44,870 nt of DNA from Heyndrickxia coagulans DSM 1 = ATCC 7050 (GTDB taxonomy: Bacteria; Bacillota; Bacilli; Bacillales; Bacillaceae_C). Of this stretch, positions 7,635 to 15,620 are shown one piece after another. Positions within the stretch are counted from its first letter, which is position 1. Each line of letters opens with the position of its first letter. A model generated the notes under the pieces. It made no database searches and had not been told where the DNA came from. It saw nothing but the letters and a program-made list of their open reading frames with translations. Location of the stretch: the NCBI RefSeq assembly GCF_000290615.1, contig NZ_ALAS01000148.1:1-44870 (forward strand). Reading direction: 5' to 3'. A program made the translations under genes and the position numbers.

Positions 7635-9092
7635 GTGAAAAAACTTTTTTTCCGGCTGTTTTTCCTGGCACTCTTTTTTCAGATTGCACCCGGCGTGATC
7701 CATGCGAGGGCGGAAGAGGCCGGGACGGTGACGCATGCGGCTGTCTACATCCGCAGCGGGCCCGGGGTGTCCTACCCGATCACAGGCAAAGCAGCCGAAA
7801 ACGACACGTACACGGTTCTTCAAAAAGACGGGGATTGGTTTCAAATCCGCCTGCCGTCGGGAAATACGGGCTGGATTGCGGACTGGCTTGTGGAAACAGG
7901 CATCTCTTCCGCAAAACAAGCAGAACAAGGAAAAATCACCGCTGACCGCCTGCGCATCAGAAAAGCGCCGGACAAGTCCGCCGCAATCATTGGTACGCTT
8001 GAAAAAAACGCCGCTGTCACGGTTGCCAAGACGGAAGGCAGCTGGGTTTATATCGAAAGCGGCAATGTTTCAGGCTGGGCAGACAACCGGTATGTACAGA
8101 CGGAAACAAACCGGGATGCCGGGAAAACGGCGGAAAACAATGTAAGCGCCGCGATTGTTGCCGCCTCCAGCCTGAATATCCGCCAGTCTCCTTCGCTTCA
8201 AAGCGAAACGGTGGCAACGGTGACATACGGGACGAGGCTGCAAATTACCGGAACCGACCACGGCTGGTATGAAGTCGAACTGGACGACGGCACGCACGGA
8301 TGGGTCGCAGGCTTCTACGTGGCGCGCGAAAGCCAGGCAAAGCGCAGCAGTGAAGCAGAGGTGACCCTCCATTCCGGCACAAGCCTTTACAAAAGGCCCC
8401 AATCCAGCTCGGACACGGTGGGAACCGCCAAGGCAGGGGACCGTTTTCCCGTAGTTTCAGAAATGGACGGCTGGTATAAAATCAGGATGGAAAGCGGCAT
8501 TTCAGCCTATATTCCGGCAAATGTCGCCCAAAAAAGCAATAAGACTGTAAAAAAAGGCATCAAGGGAAAGACGATTGTGCTTGATCCCGGGCACGGCGGA
8601 ACGGATAACGGCACAACCGGCGCTTACGGCACGCTTGAAAAACTGGCGACGCTGAAAACGGCGAATGCCCTGTACGAAAAGCTGAAAAAAGCAGGCGCCC
8701 GCGTCATCCTTACCCGGAACAGCGATACGTACGTATCCTTGCCGGAAAGAACCGCCATCAGCAATACAAACCATGCCGATGCTTTTGTCAGCATTCATTT
8801 TGACAGCGCTGAAGATCCTCATACGCGCGGGCATACGACGTACTATTACCACGCGCAGGACTATAATTTCGCAAGGCTTGTCAATAACCAGATCACAAGC
8901 CGGCTCGGCACCGTTGACAGGGGCGTAAAATTCGGGGATTTCCATGTCATCCGTGAAAATACACAGCCAGCCATTTTGCTTGAACTCGGTTACTTGAGCA
9001 GCCCGGCTGAAGAAAAGCATATCGCGGAGAAATCTTTTCAAACGAAGGCGGTGGCCGGGATTTATAACGGGTTAAAAGCTTATTTTCAGTAA
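7635..9092 (+). CDS. Secreted N-acetylmuramoyl-L-alanine amidase with four SH3b domains (YrvJ-like)
   Basis: A zinc amidase that cuts the lactyl-Ala bond of peptidoglycan outside the cell. With GTG 7635 as start (GAGGGG seven bases upstream; the ATG at 7620 lacks an RBS) it has 485 residues. A signal peptide covers about 1-27. Four bacterial SH3 repeats lie near 30-87, 98-155, 173-230 and 240-297. An Amidase_3 catalytic domain runs from about 311 to the end. Zinc ligands are visible as H320 (DPGHGG), E335 and H388 (SIHFD), with catalytic E450 (LLELGYLSS). It is monocistronic on the plus strand and ends at a strong bidirectional terminator. The gene order matches B. subtilis yrvJ downstream of hisS. 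Confidence 0.92.
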   Translation: MKKLFFRLFFLALFFQIAPGVIHARAEEAGTVTHAAVYIRSGPGVSYPITGKAAENDTYTVLQKDGDWFQIRLPSGNTGWIADWLVETGISSAKQAEQGKITADRLRIRKAPDKSAAIIGTLEKNAAVTVAKTEGSWVYIESGNVSGWADNRYVQTETNRDAGKTAENNVSAAIVAASSLNIRQSPSLQSETVATVTYGTRLQITGTDHGWYEVELDDGTHGWVAGFYVARESQAKRSSEAEVTLHSGTSLYKRPQSSSDTVGTAKAGDRFPVVSEMDGWYKIRMESGISAYIPANVAQKSNKTVKKGIKGKTIVLDPGHGGTDNGTTGAYGTLEKLATLKTANALYEKLKKAGARVILTRNSDTYVSLPERTAISNTNHADAFVSIHFDSAEDPHTRGHTTYYYHAQDYNFARLVNNQITSRLGTVDRGVKFGDFHVIRENTQPAILLELGYLSSPAEEKHIAEKSFQTKAVAGIYNGLKAYFQ

Positions 9093-9098
9093 AAAAAA

Positions 9099-9126
9099 AT
9101 GCCGGGGCATCCCCGGCATTTTTTAT
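9099..9126. terminator. Bidirectional terminator (amidase / emrB)
   Basis: ATGCCGGGG-CAT-CCCCGGCAT, a perfect 9-bp stem, flanked by a run of nine A on the left and TTTTTATTTTTT on the right. It separates the convergent amidase and efflux operon. Confidence 0.93.
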
Positions 9127-10946
9127 TTTTTAATGTTTGGCTGCGGCATTGCGCGTTTGATAAAGAACGACAAAATTAACGCAAACGCTGCGATCCCGGT
9201 CGCGACGAAAAAGGCATCGTTTATGCCGCTGATCGTCGCATTCACAACCGATTTTTGATATACAATATAGGAGCCAAGCACCTGTCCGTACTGGGAAGGC
9301 AGACCGGAAGCATGGGCCAGGCCCTGTCCGATGGCCGCAATTTTTTCAGACACATACGGGTTGAGGTTTGCATAGGCATTGACATAGTTTGCCGTATGGA
9401 AATCGGCACGAGTGGACATTACGGTTACGAGAAATGCCGTTCCGAGACTTCCGGCAACCGTACGGGCGGTGTTGGCCGCAGCCGTCCCATGGCTGGTCAT
9501 ATGAATTGGCAGCTGGTTCATCCCTTCTGTCATGATGGTCATCATAATGAAAGACATCCCAAAGCTGCGCAAAACATATAGGAACAACAAGTGGCCGTAG
9601 GAGGTCGTCATCGACAGCTTCGTAAATTCGTAAGTCGTCCAGACGGTGATAATCAAACCAAAGACAGCGAGCGGCCTTGCCCCCATCTTGTCAAACAGCC
9701 AGCCGGATATCGGCGACATAATCCCCATGATGATCGCCCCCGGCAGCATCAGCAAACCGGAATCAAGCGCTGTAAACCCGCGGATGTTTTGCAAATAAAT
9801 CGGCAGCAAAATCATCCCGGCAAACATCGCCATATTCACCACCATGCTGACAATCGTCGTTAAAGTAAAGATATCATACTTGAATACACGCAAATCAAGC
9901 ATCGGTTTTTCCGTCGTTAATTCCCGCCATACGAACAAAACAAGCGAGATAACGGCAATGATCAGGGAAATAACCACTTGTTTGCTGCTCCAGCCGTCAT
10001 TTCCGGCTTCACTAAATCCGTACAGCAAAAATCCGAAACCGAGCGTGGAGAATATAATACCCGGAAAATCGATTTTCGGGTTTGTCGTTTTCATGACATC
10101 TTTCATCCATGCCAAAGTGACAAATATATCAATCACGCCGAACGGAATGACAATCCAGAACAAAATGTGCCAGTCGTAATGGCCGATCAGCCACCCTGAC
10201 AATGTCGGGCCGATCGCCGGGGCGAAAATCATGGCAACCCCCATCATCCCCATCGCGCTACCGCGTTTTTCCGGCGGGAAGATGGTTAAGAACACCGTCA
10301 TCATCAGCGGCATGATGATCCCGGCACCGGAAGCCTGGACAATGCGCCCGAGCATCAGGATCGAGAAGTTTGTCGAAATGGCGCAAAAAACCGATCCGGC
10401 CGTAAAGAGGGAAACGGCTGTAATCAGCATTTTCCGCGTGCCCCATTTACTGATCATAAATGCCGTAACCGGAACAAGGATCCCGTTTACAAGCATATAT
10501 CCGGTTGACAGCCATTGCACCGTATTTGCCGTCACATTCAAGTCGTTCATAATATGCGGAATGGCGACATTCAAAAGCGTTTGGTTCAAAATCGCCACAA
10601 ATGCCCCGAGCATCATGGCAGCAACAATTTTCCCCCTGCCGTGCCCTTCTTCCACTTCCCGAGGAACAGCTCGACTGGGCGCTTCCGTCGGACGTTTTTC
10701 GCCGTCCGTTCCGGCGCGGCGCGTTTCCATTTTTTCTGGCCGTGCCGCCAATCCTTCATCTGTTTTTGCCGACACCTGCGTTTCCGCTTTTTCAGGCGGT
10801 GCAGGCATTGTTTCCATTTCCGGCACCCGCTTGTCAAGAAGCGGGCTTTCCATCTTTTTCTTCCTTCCCCTGTTCCTTAATATGAGATTCAGGACAAGAA
10901 GGACAATGACCGATAAAAGAACATAACCTGCGATAAATTTTCCCAT
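9123..10946 (-). CDS. DHA2-family (EmrB/QacA-type) MFS multidrug efflux permease
   Basis: A 14-helix drug:H+ antiporter of the DHA2 family. Signatures include LNQTLLNVAIPHIMNDLNV and QWLSTGYMLVNGILVPVTAFMISKWGTRKM (helices 1-2 and the motif A region), and GRIVQASGAGIIMPL plus GPTLSGWLIG (motif C). The start is ATG 10946, six bases after AGGTG; the upstream GTG 10955 would overlap that RBS. The 607-residue protein is longer than usual. An extra N-terminal membrane helix (about 5-23) is followed by a charged, Pro/Glu/Lys-rich linker of roughly 80 residues before helix 1. It is the last gene of marR-emrA-emrB, with emrA ending nine bases upstream. Substrate unknown. Confidence 0.92.
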   Translation of the reverse strand: MGKFIAGYVLLSVIVLLVLNLILRNRGRKKKMESPLLDKRVPEMETMPAPPEKAETQVSAKTDEGLAARPEKMETRRAGTDGEKRPTEAPSRAVPREVEEGHGRGKIVAAMMLGAFVAILNQTLLNVAIPHIMNDLNVTANTVQWLSTGYMLVNGILVPVTAFMISKWGTRKMLITAVSLFTAGSVFCAISTNFSILMLGRIVQASGAGIIMPLMMTVFLTIFPPEKRGSAMGMMGVAMIFAPAIGPTLSGWLIGHYDWHILFWIVIPFGVIDIFVTLAWMKDVMKTTNPKIDFPGIIFSTLGFGFLLYGFSEAGNDGWSSKQVVISLIIAVISLVLFVWRELTTEKPMLDLRVFKYDIFTLTTIVSMVVNMAMFAGMILLPIYLQNIRGFTALDSGLLMLPGAIIMGIMSPISGWLFDKMGARPLAVFGLIITVWTTYEFTKLSMTTSYGHLLFLYVLRSFGMSFIMMTIMTEGMNQLPIHMTSHGTAAANTARTVAGSLGTAFLVTVMSTRADFHTANYVNAYANLNPYVSEKIAAIGQGLAHASGLPSQYGQVLGSYIVYQKSVVNATISGINDAFFVATGIAAFALILSFFIKRAMPQPNIKK

Positions 10947-10955
10947 CGGATTCAC

Positions 10956-11606
10956 CTACTTATGAATGCGCACAGTCACGTTCATGCCCGGAACCAGGTC
11001 CAGCCCGCCATAGCTGTCAAGTTTAACTTTAACAGGAATGACCTGTGTTTCTTTCGTATAATTGCCGGAGCTTCTGTCCGTCGGCATCAGGGAGAACGTG
11101 CTGGCAGTCGCTTTTCCGATTGAATCGACAGTTCCTGTCAGTCTGGTGTTCGGATAGGCATCCACGTACACGTCAACGTCCTGTCCGGTTTTCACGTCAT
11201 TGAGATCCGTTTCTTTTACTTCAGCGGTGACAAACAAGCTGTCCAAATCATAGCTTTGTGCAAGCGTTGTGCCGGCTGCAACATACGTATTCGCAACCGC
11301 GAAATTTTTCACGATCGTGCCATCCGCCGGCGCTTTAATATCCATTTTCACCGTATTGGCGCCGTTTTGTACTTCAACTGTGCCGACTTTATCCCCTTTG
11401 GTAAAAGACTTGCCTTCTTTGCCGTCCCATGAAACGAGTTTGCCGGTTGCAGGGGAAGCGATGGTGACCGACTGGCCGTCAATATAGGCATTATCGGTTG
11501 TGACATAGCTGACCGAGCGGTTGTAAAAATAATATCCGGTAAAACCGCCGCCAACGAGAATAACAAGAATAATAATATTGATCAAAATCATCCGTCTTGC
11601 GTTCAT
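10956..11606 (-). CDS. HlyD/EmrA-type membrane fusion (periplasmic adaptor-like) protein
   Basis: The accessory subunit of the DHA2 pump encoded just downstream. The 216-residue protein has one N-terminal transmembrane helix (about 6-27), then VTTDNAYIDGQSVTIASPATGKL, the first half of a biotinyl-lipoyl fold. The second half is KAPADGTIVKNFAVANTYVAAG, followed by a beta-barrel (LFVTAEVKETDLNDVKTGQDVDVYVDAYP). It lacks the long coiled-coil hairpin that Gram-negative EmrA uses to reach the outer membrane, as expected in a Firmicute. Its RBS (GAGGAGG) lies inside the end of marR, indicating coupled translation. Confidence 0.9.
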   Translation of the reverse strand: MNARRMILINIIILVILVGGGFTGYYFYNRSVSYVTTDNAYIDGQSVTIASPATGKLVSWDGKEGKSFTKGDKVGTVEVQNGANTVKMDIKAPADGTIVKNFAVANTYVAAGTTLAQSYDLDSLFVTAEVKETDLNDVKTGQDVDVYVDAYPNTRLTGTVDSIGKATASTFSLMPTDRSSGNYTKETQVIPVKVKLDSYGGLDLVPGMNVTVRIHK

Positions 11607-11613
11607 AAAAAGT

Positions 11614-12054
11614 TTACTCCTCCTCAGATGTTAAAATTTCCAGCATTTCGTTGTGAAGCCTTAACAGATTTTCCAACTCCGCTCCATAACGTTCTGTGAT
11701 CAGGTCCATTTTTTGTTTCAGCACTGTATTGCCGCCCATAAACGCTTTGAGCTTGCTTCTCCCTTTTTCGGTCAGGCAGAGGACAACGGCTCTCCGGTCA
11801 TCCTTGGATGATAACCTGTTAACAAATTCCTGCTGCACAAGCCTGTCGACAATGCCGCTGACCGTGCTGTTCGTTAAATAAAGGCTGTCCGCCAGCTCAT
11901 TTAATCGCATATTGGGATGAAGCGCGATGGCATTCAGCGCAAACATTTGCATCACGGTTAAACCGTGCTGTTCCGCGTCTTTCGCGGCCAAACGAAAAAT
12001 GGCTTTATTCAGCCTGAAAAGCGATTTTAACAAATCATATGAACCGTTCTCCAT
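11614..12054 (-). CDS. MarR-family transcriptional regulator of the efflux operon
   Basis: A 146-residue winged-helix dimer. The recognition region is MRLNELADSLYLTNSTVSGIVDRLVQQ, followed by the DDRRAV wing motif and a C-terminal dimerisation helix. The ATG follows GGAAGGGGGA. It is the first gene of an operon with the EmrA- and EmrB-like pump genes, and a perfect palindrome lies between its promoter and start. The natural reading is a ligand-released repressor of its own operon. The ligand is not deducible. Confidence 0.92.
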   Translation of the reverse strand: MENGSYDLLKSLFRLNKAIFRLAAKDAEQHGLTVMQMFALNAIALHPNMRLNELADSLYLTNSTVSGIVDRLVQQEFVNRLSSKDDRRAVVLCLTEKGRSKLKAFMGGNTVLKQKMDLITERYGAELENLLRLHNEMLEILTSEEE

Positions 12055-12093
12055 GTATCCCCCTTCCTTTAACCTTTAAATGATTCTTTGCGA

Positions 12094-12115
12094 AATAATT
12101 CGCATCCGAATTATT
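12094..12115. promoter_or_regulatory. Palindromic operator, probable MarR binding site
   Basis: AATAATTCG-CATC-CGAATTATT: perfect 9-bp arms with a 4-base centre, about 40 bases upstream of the marR ATG and just downstream of the predicted transcription start. This size and placement are typical for a MarR dimer blocking its own promoter. Confidence 0.8.
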
Positions 12116-12125
12116 AACGCTATCT

Positions 12126-12155
12126 ATCTTTGCATATCCAAAGTACAATTGTCAA
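12126..12155 (-). promoter_or_regulatory. Probable promoter of the marR-emrA-emrB operon
   Basis: A perfect -35 TTGACA (12155-12150). The best -10 at 18 bp is AAAGAT (12131-12126), a weak match, so the -35 assignment is firmer than the -10. The palindromic operator lies immediately downstream. Confidence 0.55.
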
Positions 12156-12201
12156 CTATATTACACCAAAACTTTTTTGGAAACGTTTTTTTGTGAAAAG
12201 G

Positions 12202-12228
12202 AAAAACCCCAGATTTTTCGGGGTTTTA
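12202..12228 (-). terminator. Terminator downstream of dtd
   Basis: On the minus strand AAAACCCC-GAAAAATCT-GGGGTTTTT is followed by CCTTTTC. It ends the relA-dtd transcript immediately after the dtd stop. Confidence 0.85.
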
Positions 12229-12233
12229 GCTGT

Positions 12234-12674
12234 TTATTTGCTTTCCAAAATGAGCGTAACCGGCCCGTCATTTACCAGCCGGACATCCATCATCTCCCCG
12301 AATCTGCCGGTTTCGACATGGACCCCCTTTTCTTCAAGCTTCCGGTTAAACAGATGGTAAAGCTTTTCCGCCTGTCCGGGCTTTGCCGCCGCCATAAAAT
12401 TCGGGCGCCGCCCTTTCCGGCAATCGCCGTATAAAGTAAATTGGGAAACCGACAAAATGTCCCCGCCGGTATCCAAAAGCGACAAGTTCATTTTTCCCTG
12501 TTCATCTTCAAACACGCGGAGATGGACGATTTTGTCGGCGAGATAGGCTGCATCTTTTTCGGTATCCTCGTGCGTTACGCCGACAAGGAGGACAAAGCCT
12601 TTTGTAATGCTTCCTGCCACTTCTCCGCCTACAGTGACGCATGCTTCCTTGCTGCGTTGCAAAACAACCCGCAT
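12234..12674 (-). CDS. dtd: D-aminoacyl-tRNA deacylase
   Basis: A homodimeric proofreading enzyme that hydrolyses D-aminoacyl-tRNA (and Gly-tRNA-Ala). At 146 residues it is full length, with the signature [17 protein letters not shown] near 78-94 and the cis-Gly-Pro loop NDGPVT near the C-terminus that contacts the D-amino acid. The ATG follows AAAGGAGCCAGAAAA. It lies 13 bases downstream of relA, so the two are co-transcribed, as is usual in Bacillus. Confidence 0.97.
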   Translation of the reverse strand: MRVVLQRSKEACVTVGGEVAGSITKGFVLLVGVTHEDTEKDAAYLADKIVHLRVFEDEQGKMNLSLLDTGGDILSVSQFTLYGDCRKGRRPNFMAAAKPGQAEKLYHLFNRKLEEKGVHVETGRFGEMMDVRLVNDGPVTLILESK

Positions 12675-12687
12675 TTTTCTGGCTCCT

Positions 12688-14877
12688 TTAACTCATGATC
12701 CTTCTGACTGAATAAATATCCGGAATATGTTTAATTCTTTCCACGACCCGGTGCAGATGGCTGATGTTCTGAATGGAAATCGACATGATAATCGTAGCCA
12801 TTTTGTTGCGGTCAGTGCGCCCGCTGACGGCTGAAATATTCGTTTTCGTTTCATTGACCACCTGCAGGACTTCATTGAGCAGGCCGCGGCGGTCGTACCC
12901 GGTAATTTCAATGTCGACATTATACTCTTTCCGGTCGGCCGCATCCGTTTCCCATTCGACCGGGATAAGCCGGTTTTGCGCCTCTTCGTTCTGCACGTTC
13001 GGGCAGTCGGCACGGTGGACGGAAACGCCTCTGCCTTTCGTGATAAAGCCGACAATTTCATCGCCCGGCACCGGGTTGCAACATTTCGAAAGGCGGATCA
13101 GTAAATTGTCGACGCCCTTCACGTGTACGCCTGCATCCTTTTTCCGGTGCTTTGCGGCCGGTTTCTGCTCGGAGACAATCTCCTTAATCGTTTCTTCGGA
13201 ATCCCGCTGCTTCCGCCATTTTTCCGTCAGCCGGTTGGCGATTTGGCTTGCGGTGATCCCGTTGTACCCGACAGCAGCATACATATCATCTTCATTGGCA
13301 AAATTAAATTTTTCGGCAACTCTTTTGATATTGTCGGCTGCCATCACTTCTTTTACGTCGAATTCCATCGCCCGGATTTCTTTTTCCACCATCTCGCGGC
13401 CTTTTTCAATATTTTCTTCTTTCCGCTGGCGTTTGAAAAACTGGCGGATTTTGTTTTTCGCCTGCGATGTCTGGGCAAGGTTCACCCAGTCGAGGCTCGG
13501 CCCGTATGAGTGTTTTGAAGTGAGAATTTCGACAATATCGCCGGTTTTTAACTGGTAATCGAGCGTCACCATTTTGCCGTTGACTTTCGCGCCGATCGTC
13601 TTGTTGCCGATTTCCGAGTGGATCCGGTAGGCAAAATCAATTGGGACGGACCCGGACGGCAGTTCAATGACATCCCCTTTAGGCGTAAAGACAAACACCA
13701 TGTCGGAAAACAGGTCGATTTTCAGCGATTCCATGAATTCTTCCGCATTATTGGTGTCATTTTGAAATTCTAGAATTTCGCGGAACCACGACAATTTTTT
13801 CTCAAAAGACGTTTTCTCATTGACCGTTTTTCCTTCTTTATATGCCCAGTGTGCGGCAACCCCGTATTCGGCAATGCGGTGCATTTCAAACGTCCGGATC
13901 TGCACTTCAAGCGGTTCGCCTTTTGGCCCGATCACCGTCGTATGGAGCGACTGGTACATGTTCGGCTTTGGCATTGCAATATAGTCTTTAAACCGGCCCG
14001 GCATCGGTTTCCAGCATGTATGGATCACACCGAGCACAGCATAACAGTCTTTGATGCTTTTCACAATAATCCTTACGGCAAGCAAGTCATAAATTTCGTT
14101 AAATTGCTTATGCTGCTGGACCATTTTCCGGTAAATTGAATAAATATGCTTCGGCCTGCCGGAAATTTCCGATTTGATGCGAATATCCGCAAGCCGTTCC
14201 TTCACTTCTTCAATGACATTTTGCAGGTACTGTTCACGCTCGGCGCGCTTCCGCTTCATCAAATTCACAATCCGGTAGTATTGCTGGGGATTTAAATAAC
14301 GGAGCGAGGTGTCCTCAAGCTCCCATTTGATGGCGGAAATGCCGAGGCGGTGGGCGAGCGGCGCAAAAATTTCGAGTGTTTCATTCGCGATCCGCCGCTG
14401 TTTTTCGGGGGGAAGATGTTTCAATGTGCGCATATTGTGCAGCCGGTCTGCGAGTTTGATCAAAATGACGCGGATATCCTGCGCCATCGCGACAAACATT
14501 TTCCGGTAGTTTTCCGCCTGCTGCTCTTCGTGCGATTTATACTTAATCTTCCCGAGTTTCGTTACCCCGTCAACAAGCATCGCCACTTCATCGTTAAATT
14601 CTTCACGGAGTTCGTCAAGTGTCACATCTGTATCTTCCACAACGTCATGCAGAAAACCTGCTGCTACCGTTGAAGGATCCATCTCCAAATCCGCCAGTAT
14701 CCCAGCAACCTGAATCGGGTGAATGATATACGGCTCCCCCGATTTGCGCTTCTGGCCTTCATGCGCTTTACTGGCGAACGCACAGGCATGCCGCACCATT
14801 TCAACATGTTCGTCGTTTAAATATTGTTTTGTCCTGTCAATGACGTCTTCGGCGGTCATTATTCGGTCATTCGCCAT
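12688..14877 (-). CDS. relA: Bifunctional (p)ppGpp synthetase/hydrolase (Rel)
   Basis: The stringent response enzyme, making and degrading (p)ppGpp in response to uncharged tRNA on the ribosome. I start at ATG 14877 ([14 protein letters not shown]), behind AAAGGTGA, giving 729 residues; the open frame upstream is not conserved-looking. Domains: HD hydrolase with intact HD77-78 and ED81-82, synthetase ([10 protein letters not shown] to [24 protein letters not shown]), TGS (about 390-450, [16 protein letters not shown]), a Cys/His zinc-finger region ([13 protein letters not shown] to HRADCPN) and a C-terminal ACT domain. Both catalytic centres look functional. A good promoter lies in the gap after apt, so it can be transcribed apart from apt. 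Confidence 0.97.
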   Translation of the reverse strand: MANDRIMTAEDVIDRTKQYLNDEHVEMVRHACAFASKAHEGQKRKSGEPYIIHPIQVAGILADLEMDPSTVAAGFLHDVVEDTDVTLDELREEFNDEVAMLVDGVTKLGKIKYKSHEEQQAENYRKMFVAMAQDIRVILIKLADRLHNMRTLKHLPPEKQRRIANETLEIFAPLAHRLGISAIKWELEDTSLRYLNPQQYYRIVNLMKRKRAEREQYLQNVIEEVKERLADIRIKSEISGRPKHIYSIYRKMVQQHKQFNEIYDLLAVRIIVKSIKDCYAVLGVIHTCWKPMPGRFKDYIAMPKPNMYQSLHTTVIGPKGEPLEVQIRTFEMHRIAEYGVAAHWAYKEGKTVNEKTSFEKKLSWFREILEFQNDTNNAEEFMESLKIDLFSDMVFVFTPKGDVIELPSGSVPIDFAYRIHSEIGNKTIGAKVNGKMVTLDYQLKTGDIVEILTSKHSYGPSLDWVNLAQTSQAKNKIRQFFKRQRKEENIEKGREMVEKEIRAMEFDVKEVMAADNIKRVAEKFNFANEDDMYAAVGYNGITASQIANRLTEKWRKQRDSEETIKEIVSEQKPAAKHRKKDAGVHVKGVDNLLIRLSKCCNPVPGDEIVGFITKGRGVSVHRADCPNVQNEEAQNRLIPVEWETDAADRKEYNVDIEITGYDRRGLLNEVLQVVNETKTNISAVSGRTDRNKMATIIMSISIQNISHLHRVVERIKHIPDIYSVRRIMS

Positions 14878-14937
14878 AAAAAAATCACCTTTAAACTGGA
14901 ATATATGAATCGATGATTGCAATATCATATTGTCATT

Positions 14938-14966
14938 ATTATCATGAAAAAAAAGAAGATTGTAAA
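14938..14966 (-). promoter_or_regulatory. Sigma-A promoter of relA
   Basis: -35 TTTACA (14966-14961), a 17-bp spacer, and -10 GATAAT (14943-14938), each five of six to consensus. The untranslated leader would be about 55 bases. Confidence 0.75.
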
Positions 14967-15057
14967 GCAAATGACACAGAATGGAAGAAATTTGGCGAAA
15001 AAAGACGGTTTTTCCCGGTACAGACAAAACCATCCCGTCATTTCATCCGGATGAAGG

Positions 15058-15090
15058 ATAAATAAAGAAACCGACAATTTTGCCGATTTC
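15058..15090 (-). terminator. Terminator downstream of apt
   Basis: On the minus strand GAAATCGGC-AAAATT-GTCGGTTTC, a 9-bp stem with two G-U pairs, is followed by TTTATTTAT. It is weak to moderate, so partial readthrough into relA is likely. Confidence 0.65.
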
Positions 15091-15098
15091 CTTACAGT

Positions 15099-15620
15099 TT
15101 ATTCATTCTCGTATTCCATCAGGGTGAGGATATCATAGCCCTTCAATTTATCGCGGCCGTGCAAATAATTCAGTTCAATTAAAAAAGCAAGGCCGGCTAC
15201 AACCCCGCCCAGTTCTTCAACAAGCCGGATGGTTGCTTCCATCGTGCCGCCTGTTGCCAAAAGATCGTCCGTAACCAAAACGCGCTGGCCTGGCCTGATC
15301 GCATCTTTATGGATCGTGAGCACCGCTTTCCCGTATTCGAGATCATATTCCGCACGGATCGTTTCCCGCGGCAGCTTGCCTTCTTTGCGGACCGGGGCAA
15401 AGCCGACGCCAAGTTCGTATGCGACCGGGCAGCCGATAATAAAGCCGCGCGCTTCAGGGCCGACGACGAGATCAATATGTTTGTCTTTCGCATACTGGAC
15501 GATCTGGTCCGTCGCATATTTAAACGCCTCTCCATCATTCATCAAAGGCGTCACATCCTTAAACATCACGCCTTTCTTAGGCCAGTCGGGGACGAGTGCA
15601 ATATATTGTTTTAAATCCAT
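15099..15620 (-). CDS. apt: Adenine phosphoribosyltransferase
   Basis: Purine salvage: adenine plus PRPP to AMP. The 173-residue protein is of normal length with the PRPP-binding motif [13 protein letters not shown] at about 114-126 and the EARGF motif near 56-60. The ATG at 15620 follows GAGGAGG and overlaps the end of recJ by 10 bases, so the two are coupled. Confidence 0.97.
   Translation of the reverse strand: MDLKQYIALVPDWPKKGVMFKDVTPLMNDGEAFKYATDQIVQYAKDKHIDLVVGPEARGFIIGCPVAYELGVGFAPVRKEGKLPRETIRAEYDLEYGKAVLTIHKDAIRPGQRVLVTDDLLATGGTMEATIRLVEELGGVVAGLAFLIELNYLHGRDKLKGYDILTLMEYENE

Noticed and set aside
14878-15033. 52-residue upstream extension of relA
   Set aside because: It runs through the relA promoter, and the [14 protein letters not shown] start with its own RBS matches known RelA proteins.
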